Shown piece by piece: positions 1-12,387 of a stretch of DNA of 64,000 bases. The notes under the pieces are model-generated. The model had not been told where the DNA came from, searched no databases, and was given only the letters and a program-made list of their open reading frames with translations. Position numbers and translations under genes: made by a program. The stretch is from NCBI GenBank assembly GCA_946122785.1, contig CAMGYJ010000008.1, positions 17,881,475 to 17,945,474 of the forward strand, written 5' to 3'. Position 1 is the first letter of the stretch. Every line of letters starts with the position of its first letter. This DNA comes from Linum tenue (Eukaryota; Streptophyta; Magnoliopsida; Malpighiales; Linaceae).

Positions 1-508
1 TCGATTTAGGTTGCTGAAATTTGAAGAAAGGGGAGTGGTTATGTTTTTACAACTGCTGGTGGTGTGCTATTTATAGGAAAATCTGCCTACTATTCACCGT
101 TTTTGACCAACACGGTGAACACCATCACCGCGTTTGTATCAAACGGTGAATAGTTGGTAGCTGCGACCTACTTTTGACCTACCAGGGGTGGGAAACGTGG
201 GAAATGATCACCGCGTTAACCTACAACGGTGAATGTATTCACCGTTTTTAACTAAAACGGTGATGTATTCACCGTTGTTTTCAAACGCGGTGAACCTTTC
301 GCCGTTTTAATGTGAAACGGTGAATACTTCACCGTTTTGGTTAAAAACGGTGAAAGGTTCACCGTCTTTCTCAAACGCGGTGATGACCTTCACCGGGTTT
401 GTCAAAAACGGTGATGCTCAAACATGTGTACTTTGGGAATTTTTTTTATAACTCATGTATTTTGGGAAATTTTTTTAAGAACGTGTGTACAGTGGGATTT
501 TTTCCTTA
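1..508. repeat. MULE-like terminus with TCACCG/CGGTGA palindromic array (family A)
   Basis: From about 97 to 415 the sequence alternates TCACCG and CGGTGA motifs separated by 5-15 bases, so each pair can fold into a short hairpin. From about 422 to 505 come three imperfect repeats of about 30 bp, each with a core like TGTACTTTGGGAA followed by a T run. The same order (GC-motif array, then three T-rich repeats) occurs at 52415-52902 and in both arms of 10818-11952, where a 9-bp duplication identifies a Mutator-like element. This copy has only one visible end, so its class is inferred from that architecture. No coding potential is seen in it. Confidence 0.5.
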
Positions 509-1291
509 ATCGGTTAGGTGTTAACCGATAAGAAAACCGATAACCGCCTACTAGTGTCACTACATGATTTTGGACTTTGGCTAAGGGAAAAAGTTCTAAG
601 ATTCAAAACCAATCAAAGTCGCAATTCCAAACATCCCAATTCTCACCTATGGCAAACAACCCTCCATCAAGAGTCTCAAATGTTTTTAAGAGTTAGAACT
701 CAAAAGTCACCCCTCTCTAACTCCCCTTTGCACTTGACAGAGGGAACCTTAGGTCGATGACTATGGGCTAGATGAAGATCTTGGAGTAAATGACGACGAC
801 TATGGGCTAGATGAATTGGAGCAAGATCCTCGGATCATTTAGGTTGAGGATTTGGAGATGATGAACTTGTTATTTGTGTCTAGTTGTGATTGTGACTTGT
901 GGTTGAATTGTGGGCATGTAGACTTTATGTTGCGGAGTTGTGGTTGAATTGTGTGGTTGCTTTAGACTTTATGTTCAATTGATTTAGATGACTTTATGGT
1001 GTGTGTGATTTTAGAGGCTGAAACAAAAGCATGTCATTCAAAATTGGGGCTGAATCATTCAAGAAGGTGGCTGAAATTCGATCTCGTGGGTCAATTTCTT
1101 ACCAAAAATCGAGAAAGAGAACCAGAATATGGAGTTTCGGTTAACCGCAAGGGAAAATCAAAACCGACGTTTGCGATTTTCGGTTAACCGAAGTCTCTAT
1201 CGGTTTCGGTTAACGGTCTGAGAATAATTTCGATTGCGATTAACCGATATTTCGGTACGATTAAACCGAAATCGCACCGATCACCCCTAAT
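509..1291 (+). mobile_element. hAT transposon remnant (3' part)
   Basis: The right end reads CGCACCGATCACCCCTA at 1275-1291, which resembles the inverted form of plant hAT termini (TAGGGGTG...). Many CGGTTAACCG-type motifs lie near both sides (510-545 and 1135-1270), as in hAT subterminal regions. A short acidic frame at 753-840 (residues rich in D, with DDYGLDE twice) ends in TAG and could be the C-terminal tail of a transposase. No left terminus or target duplication was found, and the rest of a transposase is absent. The element is probably truncated by the repeat at 1-508. Confidence 0.35.
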
Positions 1292-1824
1292 CAGGTGTAT
1301 CCCAAACTTGCATACACTAACAATGCAGGTTGGTTCTCAGAATCTCAAAACTTCATTTGCACCCAGTTTGGACCATGTTCCTCGTCATTAAATTCATTGT
1401 TTGTATTAAAAAAAAAACAGTTTGTAGATGGAAGCTGAAGGAGAGACCGTTGATGTTCCAAAGCCATTGATGTCTGCTGAGTCGGAGAAGGTGATAGTTG
1501 TTTACAGTGTAATCAGCAGGTGAAGATTCTAGGCAGCCATAAGCATGTATCAAAAGATGCATAGGTTATGTCTTTGACTATGCACCAGTTAACAATTACC
1601 TCGTATCCTTCACATCCTTTACCTAATAGTTTCTTCCTGCCAAGTGCAAAAGCATAACAACAGAGGAAGGTATGTACATTCCGAGCAAAAGTGGAAATGC
1701 AGCAGATGTACTCATCTTAAGAGGACGCGTGCAATCATATACATATAAACCACACGAAGTTGTGAAAGTGAGAAGTTGTCCTGGGAAAATGGCTGCTGGG
1801 AGGGACATCCACATATACAGAGTG
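1292..1824. other. intergenic, 3' flank of F-box copy 1
   Basis: No gene is supported here. The part next to 1825 is expected to hold the 3' untranslated region of the minus-strand F-box copy. Short open frames on both strands have no recognisable domain. Confidence 0.4.
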
Positions 1825-3216
1825 TCAATCCTCATCATCCGACGCATATATGACCTCTGCTTCTTTAGACACACGCTTGCATCTCGCCATGTCCTTGATG
1901 AATTTCATAACCTTTTCAGAGCACAATGTATGTGCAAGTGATATGATGACCCGCTTAAGTAGTGGGGCATTAGCTAGGATGAACCTCACCAGGTCCAGCT
2001 CAACTTGTGTACAATGACCATCATAAATTCTGAACTCTGTAAGATGCTGAAGGCAAACAGAAGATCCAGGGCAGTCATCTGCTTCCAACAACCCCCACAG
2101 GCTGCTGCTTTCTTTGTTTTTTGTGAGCTGATCACGTTGTGGCCAGGATTTTATCTACAAGAGCATTTGTGATGCAAACAGAGTCAGGCTATATACTGAA
2201 ATTTACAAACCTCATAAATTCTGCAGACAGAAAATTCACTTTGCAACACAACCGACCCGAACTGAGAGCCTAAGCAAGTTTGGAAAGCTCATGATTAAGC
2301 AAGCAAAAGCAAACTTTTTTTTTTTTTCGGTAAGTAAGCAAAAGCAAAAGCAAACTTCGCCTCTGAACAATCAATGACCAGATGTGTTATGCCGAGAACT
2401 TTTAAGAGGTGAAGAGTAGGAAGCCTGGCGGGGGCATTATCAACACCTGCAGCAAGGAACTAAGAGAAAACCATGAAAAGTACAAAGCATGAATGACTAC
2501 AGAAAGCATCTGCCAGAACAGGAAATAGGCTGTGACAAAGTAACTTACTCTCAGGATTTCATAGTGAACATAGAACTGCTGGAGTGCCGGGAGAGAAGCA
2601 AACAAAGCTACCATGCCAGGTGTGCGACTTACACACCAACTTAGAGAGACGTATGACAGAAGTGGGGTATATTTGAAGCAGATATCCGGGACAGGCTGAT
2701 CAAATGCTAAGTATTTGAGACATGGAGCCGTGAGTTCAACCTTACCAAGACCTTTACAATACACAACCGTCAAATGCTCAAGCATCGGGCACTTCAGAAG
2801 GAAATTCTCGAAAAAATCGCAGGGCAAAGTAACATAAAGTAATTTAAGATGGGTAAGCTTACTAAATCCCACAAATCAAGTTGGTGGTGTAATTACACAC
2901 ACCCTAAGAGTCAGGGATTTCAGGCTAAGAGCAGAAAATAGGGAATTATGCATCTTATGCCTCTCTCTGTTGGCGATACAGATCTCGAGGCTAAGATCTT
3001 GGACACCTTTATTAGAAAGGTAAAGAATGATTTCGAGTATAATCATGATAAAAAACAAGATAAGGTGTATTTCTCCAGTACTGCCTTCATTTTCTTGACA
3101 AGACACTAGTTTTGGCTGCATCTTTGATGGGTAAGAACACAAAAATCCGCTGTATTGCATCAGTAGGAAGGTTGGTGATTCTATCCGCACTGCACACCAG
3201 CTTCATCTTGCAGGCT
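1825..3216 (-). pseudogene. F-box/FBD/LRR gene, copy 1 (decayed)
   Basis: Plant F-box/FBD/LRR proteins are substrate receptors of SCF ubiquitin ligases. This copy reads on the minus strand and aligns in pieces with copy 2 at 14842-16356. The FBD-type C-terminal exon is open from 2154 down to 1825 (QVELDLVRFILANAPLLKRV). The LRR part lies at about 2872-2560 (FSKLTHLKL, DFFENFLLKCPMLEHL), followed by a conserved GTAAGT donor. The start region (about 3210-3100) keeps FLPIKDAAKTSVLS but then meets a stop, and the WRHLWRSI-PQLVFD segment present in copy 2 is missing. The exon corresponding to 15439-15275 of copy 2 is disturbed by an insertion of AAAGCAAA-like repeats and an A/T run (about 2310-2360). 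I infer a pseudogene; the internal loss is too large to be a base-calling slip. Confidence 0.8.
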
Positions 3217-4726
3217 ACTACACACAGTCATAGCAAGAAACCCATTTCAGCCAGCTAATAAGTACAAATTGGGAAAGATAACCTTACCATTATTTGCATC
3301 ACAAACACAGAAATCCCCCGACATAGTAGATCATTCAATTCATTTCAATTCAGTTTAGGAGATAACTCGAAGAACTGTAATTGGCAGAAAGCGGTGGATT
3401 GGGTTACCTTGTTGAGTTCCCCCCAAACCGAAATCGAAACTCCGAAACAGCAGAGTGGCAAAAAGGCGCGAAATTGCAGGGAGAGAGAGAGAGGGCTGTG
3501 CAGAATGCAGTGGAGAGACACGAAAAGGAACAGACTTGGAATTCGGTGTTAGAGTGGAGAGAGAAGGCGGGAGATGTACAGATTTCCGTCCCCAGAGATA
3601 GTGAAATGGTGCGAAGGGCGAGCAAGAGTGTGAGAGAGAGAAGGGAGCGAGTAGTTTTGCTGGTTCACCGTGACTGGAGCTAGGGTTTGGGGGAGACTGG
3701 GAGGATCACCGAGGATGACAGGAAGGGAAAGGGGGTTTATCGCGTTTGTCATTTAGCTTGTTGGGTCAAGTGGGTTGAGAGACCGTTTTAGTCGGATTTA
3801 GTTCGATTTAGTATGTATGAAAAAGTCATTATATTTTCATACATCTATAAATTATAATAATATAAAAGATTACATTAAAATAATACATCTATTTAAATCC
3901 AATATATAGTGAAAAGTGTAAAATTTGGCAGCAATTTGTGTTGTAGCCCGTAGTTGCTGCCAGCCCATGTGCGGAACGGAGAAAGTGGGGTAAAATACCT
4001 CGGATACCACTAAAATATGAGAATTAGGGTAGTTGTACCACTTAAATAAAAGTAGGGCATCGGGTACCATTTAAATCATTCAATTGTGCATTCGTTTAAA
4101 ATTTTGTCCATCTACCGTTAACAAAGAATAAATATTATTTTTCTATAAAAAAATTTAAATAATATATAAGAAAAAGGGAAAACATTAAAAAAACAAAAGA
4201 AATTCCCCTCTTTTAAATTCCTGTCACTATTACCATTGTTCCCTCTCCATAACCTTGCGTTGCCTCCGTTCTCCTCCTGGCCTCCTCGCTTCCTCCGCTT
4301 CACTACCATATCGAACAAGAAACATCCGACTATTCATCCTCCTCCTTCCTCCTTCATGTAGCCACAATCGTAACCGAACGAGGCCCTGAAACCCGAATGA
4401 AGAACCCCCAAAATTGGAGAGAACGATGACTGAGAACAAAAAGATTGAACTCGATATGACTAGCTAGAGCATTTGTCGTGCCGCGTCATTGAACTCGGCG
4501 GTGACTCTGGAGAACCAATTGTATCAAACTCAGCAACGACGGGGAATACATGCGAGGGTTCGGCGGGAACGTTGAGAGGGCTCTTACCGTGCTTTCCGTT
4601 ATTCTATTTCTAACAGGACTGAATTCAGCTACGATTGTGACTATGGTACAGTATTAGGAATATGGAAGCTAGGAGGTTATGAGGAGGACGGCGGCGATGC
4701 TATGGAGATGGGAGAGTTGAGAGGGA
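3217..4726. other. 5' flank of F-box copy 1 and unassigned sequence
   Basis: The stretch 3300-3720 resembles 16430-16770 upstream of F-box copy 2: both contain AAACCGAAATCGA, a GCAAAATTGCAG-like block, GAGAGA runs and a shared AGCTAGGGTTTGGG. It is probably the old promoter and leader of copy 1, duplicated with the gene. From about 3770 to 4726 the sequence is AT-rich and then mixed, with no recognisable gene, repeat boundary or RNA. Confidence 0.5.
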
Positions 4727-5270
4727 AGACCACGTCGGGCTGTGAGATGTAGGAGGCCATCGTCTTGAGATCTGGAATGACCATGGTAAAAGGGAGACAA
4801 GTAACAAGACGTCAGTTCGAAGAGAAAAAGCAGGTGGTTAACATAGCAACTACTGATTATCCCACGTGCAAGGACACGTCAGCCACGTCTGAGAAAGAAG
4901 TAGGCAGTTCTTTTGGAAGTTACTCTCCATGCGGATTTTCTATGACAATTACCATCTCAAGGCTATAAATAGGAGGAGTTGGCAGAGAAGGGGTTCGCCA
5001 AATTCACACCAGACAACCCAATGTCAAATTTTATCTTTTTATCATTCCTCTGCAACTTTTAGCCGTAGTCGTAGATCTGGAGCTCTCACCGAACCTCCAT
5101 AGGATTAGGGTAATTTAATGTAGATTTCTATCTCGTGAGTCGTGTAAACATCGATCACCCTCGTTCGAACTTTGTTTGAAGAGGTGTGAACCGTGTCTTA
5201 GTAATCGTTGTCCAAAGAAGTCAAGGTGCAATCAATTCAATTTCAACACAAGTTTTCTCGACGGAAAACA
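4727..5270 (+). repeat. 5' LTR fragment of Tat-like gypsy
   Basis: It matches 10330-10411 plus 12651-13111, beginning at AGACCACGTCGGGCTG and ending in ACGGAAAACA. The first part of the LTR, present from about 9880 in the 3' copy, is missing here. It contains the likely promoter TATA element, CTATAAATAGGAGG, near 4962. The two LTRs differ at many positions, so the insertion is not recent. Confidence 0.75.
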
Positions 5271-5273
5271 AAT

Positions 5274-5292
5274 TTGGCACACCTGGTGGGAC
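5274..5292 (+). promoter_or_regulatory. candidate primer-binding site of Tat-like gypsy
   Basis: TTGGCACACCTGGTGGGAC begins three bases after the LTR end. It sits where plant gypsy elements carry the tRNA-complementary site and begins with TGG, complementary to a tRNA CCA tail. I did not identify the tRNA. Confidence 0.5.
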
Positions 5293-5308
5293 CCTTGTGG
5301 TCGATTCA

Positions 5309-8300
5309 ATGGCTTCGAGGCGGAGGAATCAAGAAGGTGACGTTCCGGCTGGTTTCATGGAGGAGCAGGTGGCCAACATCGAGCATTGCCAAGCGTCCGA
5401 CGTGGTGACCGGAGGAAACAGTGGAGAAGAGATCTTGGTGGCGACCGCACCTGGTGGAGATCTTGGTGAAGCCGTGGGGTCCCTTCGTCAGATGATGGAG
5501 GAGAACCGCAAGATGGTGGCAGAGAACCTTCGAGCCACAGAGGAGAACCGCCAACTGCTGATGGACAACCGTCGCATGATGGAGGAGACTCAGGCTAGTA
5601 CTCATCAGGTAAATTCTCAAATTGACTGTCTCAATTCTCGCATTGATAGACGTTTCAGTCAATTAGTTGAGGTAGTTAATAAGAACAAAAATGAGTTGGA
5701 TCAGTTTCGACAAACTCTAATTAGACCAGTAGTGCAGTCAAGAGCTTTTCTATCAGATGGCACAAGCACAATGCCTACTAATAGTGTTCTTTCTCCCGTC
5801 GGTGGACGGAATGGCCAACCACGGCAAGAGAACTTGCCGCATCAGACGGCAAGCCAATCACCCCCACGTCAGAGTAGATCATGTTGAGATTCCCGCTACT
5901 GCTCAAGTGGGGGAATCGTCACATGGACGTGTGGGAGTTGAAGTGGTACCCCCACGTGGTGAGAACCTCTCCACCATATTCAACACTCAAGTTGAGCAGC
6001 CACTCGGGCAAATGGGTGCTCGTCCATCTATCCCGGAGGCAAGACCCTACGTGGCTCCCATGAATTTGGGAGTAGGAGGAGGTCTAGGTGGCAACATGGA
6101 TCAGATCCCACCACGAGGCTACCCGAATCCAACGCCACCCCATTTCCATTTCCATGGGCATGGCATGGATCCCATTGGGTTTGTACCGTATGGGGGCAAC
6201 AAGGGGGGCATGATGCCAACACCCTTCAGGATCAAGTGGCTCAACTCCTCAAGGAGCAGTTTGGCATGAGAGTAAGACCTGCCATGTCACATGTATACCG
6301 TAAGCCATATCCGGAATGGGTAGATAGGCTTCACCCATTTTCAAGAGGATTCAGGGTTCCTGAGTTTGCCACATTCACAAGGACTGGAGACTAGTCCACT
6401 GTAGAGCACATTGGACGCTTCACTGTCCAATGTGGCGATGTAGGAGATTTCATGAAGTTGAGAATATTCGGCAACTCGTTGACATGGCCAGCTCTTGCTT
6501 GGTACGTCAACTTGCCGTCTAGATCAATCCATACTTGGCCACAAATGGAACAAGTCTTCCACGCTCAATTTTATAGATTTGAACCCGAGGTATCCATGGC
6601 TGACTTGGAACGTATGCGCCAACAGCCAGGGGAATCGGTTGAGCATATCTTGACTAACTTCAAGAATGCCCGTAATTTTGCTTTGTCAATTTGACGGAGA
6701 GGGAGTTCGTCAAGCTGGAACAAAGGGTTTGAGTTTTGAACTAAGGAAAAAATTCCAAGATAGAGAGTTCTCTGACTTGTTCCAACTCATGTCTTGTGCC
6801 GTGAGGTATGAGTCTCTTCTACATGAGGAAGAGAATCGTAGCAGTGCCTCGAGGGGCTCCTACTTCCCAAACTTATACTATAACATCAATCATGTTGACT
6901 ACGAGGCCAATGAGGTTGAGGTAGACTTGGCTGAGATAACTCCAGGGAAGCCATACATGTGTGCTTCCTTGTCTAGAGTTGAAGATGGGCCACAAGGGGG
7001 AAGACCCAATCATGCTCCCATTCAGCAAAGGAAGTACTCCTTTGACATCTCGAAGGCAGACTTGACTTTTGACCAACTCTATAAGGATGGTCAAGTCAAG
7101 TTGATAGGGGGGCATGTATTTCCCTCACCCGATAAGTTAAAAGGAAAGAATTATTGTAAGTGGCACAATAGCATGTCGCATGCCACTGATGCTTGTGTAG
7201 CTTTTCACAATGTCTTGCAAGATGCCATTGAAAAAGGACGCATCAAGCTCCCCGAGGCAAAGAAGGATGCCATGTTGGTGGACACTCATCCGTTCCCTAA
7301 GGTGCTTGGCATCAACATGGTCAACCCAGACTTCTCCAAAGTCGAGTTGTCACGTTTCAAGCTTGTGTTGGATACAACACCGCCACAAAGAAGCCCCAGT
7401 GTGGTTTTTGAGCAAGGGACCTTGTCAGGTACCAAGCAGGCTAGCCCGGCCGCAATGATGACAGATAAGGGTGAGAATTTGTGTTCTCAATGCAAGAAGA
7501 GTATCAAGCTTGACGAAGAGAAGTCGAGATGTCCAAATGGGGGCAGGTGGTTTCCAAGATGCCACATCAACTTAAAGACACACATGTTTGTGATAAACAT
7601 GATAATATGGCTAAGTATGGACAAGGGGGCATGCCACCAATCACAAACAGTGGAAATGGGGGCAAGTCCAACAAGAAAAGACGTGGGAAAGGCGGAAAGA
7701 GTTGTCATAGTCTCTCAAATTTGGCTAAGTCTGGTCAAGGGAGCATGTCACCCACCATGAATAATGAAGTAGAGGGCATCTCCAAGAAGACACAACAAGT
7801 CAAACCCGCACATGGAATTTGTAAGCGTGAGATTATGGAGAAGGGTGGACAAGGGGGCAAGTCCATGACAATGAGTAGTAAGTACTTGTCGCCAACCACA
7901 AAGAGTGGACATGTGGCATTATATAAGAAGTCACCATATGCACCAGCCAAACATGGTTGTACAAAGAATCAATGGTGGTTGAGTGCTAAGTATAGGTGCC
8001 AACAAAGTTTATATGTTGAAAGACGAAGTCAAGAAAGCCACACGAGTGGTTGTCGACTTGTCAAGTCTAGACATGGTCCCCAACATCATGAGGAGATTAA
8101 ACATGTATCAAGTAGGAGGAAAGCAAGGAGGAAGAACAATCATGATCGCCTTAACATGTCAAGTAAGGTGGCCAAGAAAAAAAGAGTATGAGATCCCAAG
8201 CAAGGCCACCAAGATAAGACACGACCATGTACCATCCCGTAGTGAGACGAAAAATTCAAAACCAATATATGGAGAGTCATCTCCCATGGAGAAAAAGAGT

Positions 8301-8390
8301 CATGTGGTCTATGGATGACATGTCTGGTTTGATCCATGGGCTTGGCAATGAGTGTACACCTTTGGTACATTGATTGTTGCCAAAGGATAT
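5309..8390 (+). pseudogene. gag of Tat-like gypsy, frameshifted
   Basis: A start at 5309 (MASRRRNQEG) lies just after the primer site. The reading continues to a stop near 5887, moves to another frame (to 6269), then back (6200-6694, with a TAG near 6392), then to a third frame (6666-7760). The middle part carries a retrotransposon gag domain (LRIFGNSLTWPALAWY, QVFHAQFYR). A later part has the CKWHN...TDAC zinc-binding-like motif typical of Tat-group Gag. From 7540 to 8200 the coding is lost among imperfect repeats of GGACAAGGGGGCAAGTCC type. There are at least three frame changes and one stop, so it cannot make a full Gag. Confidence 0.75.
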
Positions 8391-8400
8391 GGAAAGCAGT

Positions 8401-9214
8401 CAGTGGCGGAGCCAGAAAATTGGCCAAGGGAGTGTTTATTCATATCATAAAAAATCAACTTTATATAATAGAAAAGTCAACATTAAACAAAATAAAAAAT
8501 CGACAGCACAATACACAATATTTTTACAATTATATAATAATAGTTCGACTCACACCACTTATAACGAACAACAAAGAGATTAATATTCTGAAAACATTGT
8601 AGAACACATTCCTTGTGCAAACTAGCACGCAACTCTTGTTCAATATATGTCACCAACTCATCGTTTATCTGATTTTGAATATAATTTTTTTCTATATTCA
8701 TGGGTGAAAATTATCTTCCTACACTTATAGTTGCAACACACAGATAATTGTAAACTTGAAAACTAAATAAATAGATATATACGGTTTGTGCTTATTTGTT
8801 TTCACTTTTTTTCTAACTCGTCAACCCTTTGTAAGGTTTTAAACCTGTCGTCGAATGGTAGATAAACTAATACATGAATTCAACTTATGACCGAGAAATA
8901 TCATAAGATTTGGGATAATTGGTATGAATCGTACTAGTATTGACAGGGGAAAAAACCACCATTGGGAACTTCTTATGGGAACAATAATAGTTGTAGGTTT
9001 AATTTTAGAACTAACTTGTTATTTTATATAAATAATTGTAAGATTTATTAGAAACTCATCAAGTGAAAATTGTAAGGAAGATTGTTTAGTATTAGTCAGT
9101 CAAGGGCAATTCCCCAAATTTACTTTTCCCTTTGTAAATTTTTGCTGCTCCTCCAAGCCAATGGGAGTGCAAGCACCACCCCCCCCCCCAACCTAATGAG
9201 TGGCTCCGCCACTT
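8401..9214. mobile_element. non-autonomous hAT, CAGTGGCGGAGCCA family, copy 1
   Basis: The left end is CAGTGGCGGAGCCA and the right end is TGGCTCCGCCACTT, an inverted pair with one terminal change. The flanks AAAGCAGT (8393-8400) and AGAGCAGT (9215-9222) are 8-bp target duplications with one mismatch. The interior is AT-rich with no transposase, so it depends on an enzyme elsewhere. It interrupts the internal part of the Tat-like gypsy, and the same family is at 51541-52369. Confidence 0.8.
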
Positions 9215-9369
9215 AGAGCAGTGACTTATTATATAATGTACTTATTATATATTATTTATAGAAAACTTTGTAGCCAACCATGGCTAAAAAAAAGAGATAG
9301 AGAGACAATCAAAGTAAAAATCTTGAGTCGGAGTTGTTAGACTTCAATATAAAGATCTTGCCACCAAGT

Positions 9370-9790
9370 TGTTGTGATGGCTTGACGTGGTAACCATAAT
9401 TTGGTTAATGCATGGAACAAGTTTTGACGACGAGTTCCATCTGATCATGTTGGCTTGATAATTGAGAGCCAAATTTTGGCTAAGGCACGAGACAAGCCTT
9501 GATGCCAAGTTCCATCTCGCTATGTTGGCTTGACGTGAAAAACCAAAATTTGGCTAAGACTTGAAACAATTTTTAACGACGAGTTCCATCCGGCCGTGTT
9601 GGCTTGATGTAAAAAAACAAAATTTGACAAAGGCATGAGACAAGCTTTGGCGGCGAGTTCCATCCGATCGTATAAGCTTGATCATTGAAAAACCAAAATT
9701 TGGTTAAGGCATGGAACAAGTTTTGACGACGAGTTCCATCCGGCTGTGGTGGCTTAATGAAAGTCGAAATATTGGCGAAGTAAAATTTGT
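9370..9790 (+). repeat. tandem repeats near 3' end of gypsy internal region
   Basis: About five imperfect units of roughly 80-100 bp share TTTTGACGACGAGTTCCATC, a GTTGGCTTGA segment and AACCAAAATTTGGC. They lie just before the polypurine tract. Ogre and other Tat-group elements often carry tandem repeats in this untranslated part. Confidence 0.75.
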
Positions 9791-10049
9791 GTGTTGATAA
9801 GCCAACACGTTACTTGGCCAGCATGGTAGTCTACAACTACTTAGTCCATAATTCTTATGCACTAAGTAGTTGGGGGGCATTTATTTACACCTAAAATTGG
9901 CTTTGTACCACATTGATTATTTACAAGGCATTTATTGTCTTTATAAGGCCAGATCAATAATAAAAATTAATGTTATTTAAGCTGGCCCTTATGGTACTAG
10001 ATTTTTAAGCCCAAACCACTAAATATCTAGGAAGGAACTAATCTCGTCG

Positions 10050-10345
10050 CAAGTTGGGTAGACCGACATGGTCGCGAGATCTAGACCACTTTTGCGTCTA
10101 GCTTAAGAGCCCGACGTGGTCACGAGATCTAGACCACGTTGGTGTCTAGCTTAAGAGCGCAACGTGGTCGTGAGAGATCTAGACCACGTTGACGTCTAGC
10201 TTAAGAGCCCAACATGGTCGCAAGAGATCTAGACCACGTTGACGTCTAGCTTAAGAGCCGACGTGGTCGCGAGATCTAGACCATGTTGGTGTCTAGTTTA
10301 AGAGACCGACGTGGTCGCGAGATCTAGACCACGTCGGGCTGTGAG
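10050..10345 (+). repeat. tandem repeat of about 57-60 bp inside the 3' LTR
   Basis: Five imperfect units share GAGATCTAGACCACGT, then GTCTAGCTTAAGAG, then an ACGTGGTCG core. The retained part of the 5' LTR starts within this motif (AGACCACGTC), so the truncation may have happened at the repeat. Confidence 0.8.
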
Positions 10346-10817
10346 ATGTAGGAGGTCATCGTCTTGAGATTTGAAATGGCCATGGTAAAAGGGAGACAAG
10401 TAACAAGACGTTAGGGATGGCAATGTGGCGGGTTTGCCTAAACCATCCCCATCCCTGCTTTCAAATATTTATACCCATACCCGCCCCATACCCATGCGGA
10501 GCAAGGTTTTGTAAATGCATCCCCATTACCCATTGGTTTCGGGTACCCATGGGTAACACCTGCCCCGTACATCCAACATTATAATACGGAATATTTTACA
10601 TGTAGACTTTCAATTATAACATTAAACGCACCTACTATATCATGAAGTGGACAAAGAGACAATCATTTTTAATTCGATTCAAAGCATCTTATACTAAAGC
10701 ATCCATTAATCCATATCAGAGTAAAGTACAATGTCATTCAAATCATTATTCTCTATTGTGATACATATATTAAGTAATAATTAACTAACATAATCTTGTT
10801 AACAAGGGGAAAAAGTG

Positions 10818-11952
10818 GAGATTTTTCCAGAAATAACACTGTTTAAAAAATAAATTCCAAAAATAGCACCCAACTCCGAAAAATTCCAAAAATATCACAA
10901 TTTTTGTAAAACCGCCACTCGGAGGTGCGTTTTTCGATGAAAACGCCACTCGAGGGCGCGTTTTTCGATGAAAACCGCACTGGTAGGGAGCGGTTTTGCA
11001 GACCACACCCCCAGGGTGCGTTCTGTTTTTTTTTTTTTTTTTTGAAAAATACTAGCTTAGGTGGAAACTTCAAACGAACGTATCTTTATGTTCGGGTATC
11101 CGATCGTCGCGATTTTTTTTTTTTATTCCGCATAAATTTTTGAGATCTTGCAAGCCGAAGACTGCCAAAGGTGGTTTGGTCTCGCCTTCATACCAAAAAA
11201 TGTCGTTTGCTACCCCGAACGAGCTTTTTTTCGATTTCGTCAAACTTTGGACAACCGTAACTTTGTGCTCCAAATCCAAACGGCATGACTTTTTTTTTTA
11301 TTTCGCATAACTTTTTAAGGACTACCATTTTTACTAGGAATGTATTTTCAAAACAGGAATTATTTTTGGATATACAGGATTTTGGGAATAGCTTATCTTC
11401 CCTTCTCAGCAATCCACGTACATTTTGAAATTATGTCTATGATAAAAGTTGTATTCCTTAAAAATTTATGCGAAATAAAAAAAAATTCATGACGTTTGGA
11501 TTTTGGAGCACAAAGTTATGGTTGTCCAAAGTTTGACGAAATCGGAAAAAAGTTCGTTCAGGGTAGCAAACGACATTTTTTGTGACGAAGGCGAGACCAA
11601 ACCACCTTTGGCAGTCTTCGGCTTGCAAGATCTCAAAAAGTTATGCGGAATCAAAAAAAAAATCGCGACGATCGGATACCCGAACATAAAGATACGTTCG
11701 TTTGAAGTTTCCACCTAAGTTAGGATTTTTCAAAAAAAAAAAACAGAACGCACCCTGGGGGTGCGGTTTGCAATCAAAACGCACCCTGGGGGTGCGGTCT
11801 GCAAAACCGCTCCCTACCAGTGCGGTTTTCATCGAAAAACGCGCCCTCCGGGTGGCGGTTTTACAAAAATGGTGCTATTTTTGGAATTTTTCGGAGTTGG
11901 GTGCTATTTTTGGAATTTATTTTTTAAACAGTGCTATTTCTGGAAAAATCTC
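10818..11952. mobile_element. hairpin MULE with about 500-bp inverted arms (family C)
   Basis: The arms 10818-11320 and 11456-11952 are near-perfect inverted copies around a 135-bp spacer. The 9-bp duplication GAAAAAGTG is perfect at 10809-10817 and 11953-11961, which fits Mutator-like elements. From its inner end each arm has a TTATGCGAAAT block, a GTTTGACGAAATCG block, an array of GC palindromes (AAAACGCACCCTGGGGGTG type), and three imperfect repeats with core TATTTTTGGAATTT. No transposase is present. A transcript through it would form a long double-stranded RNA. Confidence 0.9.
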
Positions 11953-12045
11953 GAAAAAGTGAAAGAGTGAAGAGAAAATTGAGAGAAATAAATTAGATTT
12001 TGATTTGGGTGGCCACTCAATTGCATTTCTACTATATTTTTTTTT

Positions 12046-12387
12046 GGGTAATGTCTATTTTTTATCCAAACCTTTTTCGGATTCTTTTATATTATCCAAA
12101 CCTATTAAAATTCTATTAATTATCCAAATCTTTCATAATGCATCAAAATATTAGCCATTTTTACGTTATTGTTAATAATTTTGTAACTATTTTCTTAGTT
12201 AAAATATTAAAATTTTGAAATATAGACCTTCATGAGACTCTTCCAAGTCAGTATCATGTTGCCAAATCAATATTACTAACAAAATTACTAACTGGAAGTT
12301 AACATTTGGATAATTCTTAATATTTCGATTGATTTGGATAATATAAAAGAATCTGAAAAAGATTTGGATAAAAAATAGACATTACCC
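12046..12387. mobile_element. MITE with long (about 55 bp) inverted repeats
   Basis: Both ends read GGGTAATGTCTATTTTTTAT inward from the tips, and complementarity continues for about 55 bp. The interior is AT-rich. Both flanks are T runs, so the target duplication cannot be sized; a Mutator-type duplication inside the T tract is possible. It lies within the hAT at 10412-12642. Confidence 0.8.

Noticed and set aside
5306..5662. Minus-strand 118-codon frame
   Set aside because: It is antisense to the Gag N-terminus, which has a coiled-coil-like composition and a sensible start.
10785..11970. Many short frames in both strands
   Set aside because: They mirror each other because the region is an inverted repeat; no domain is present.
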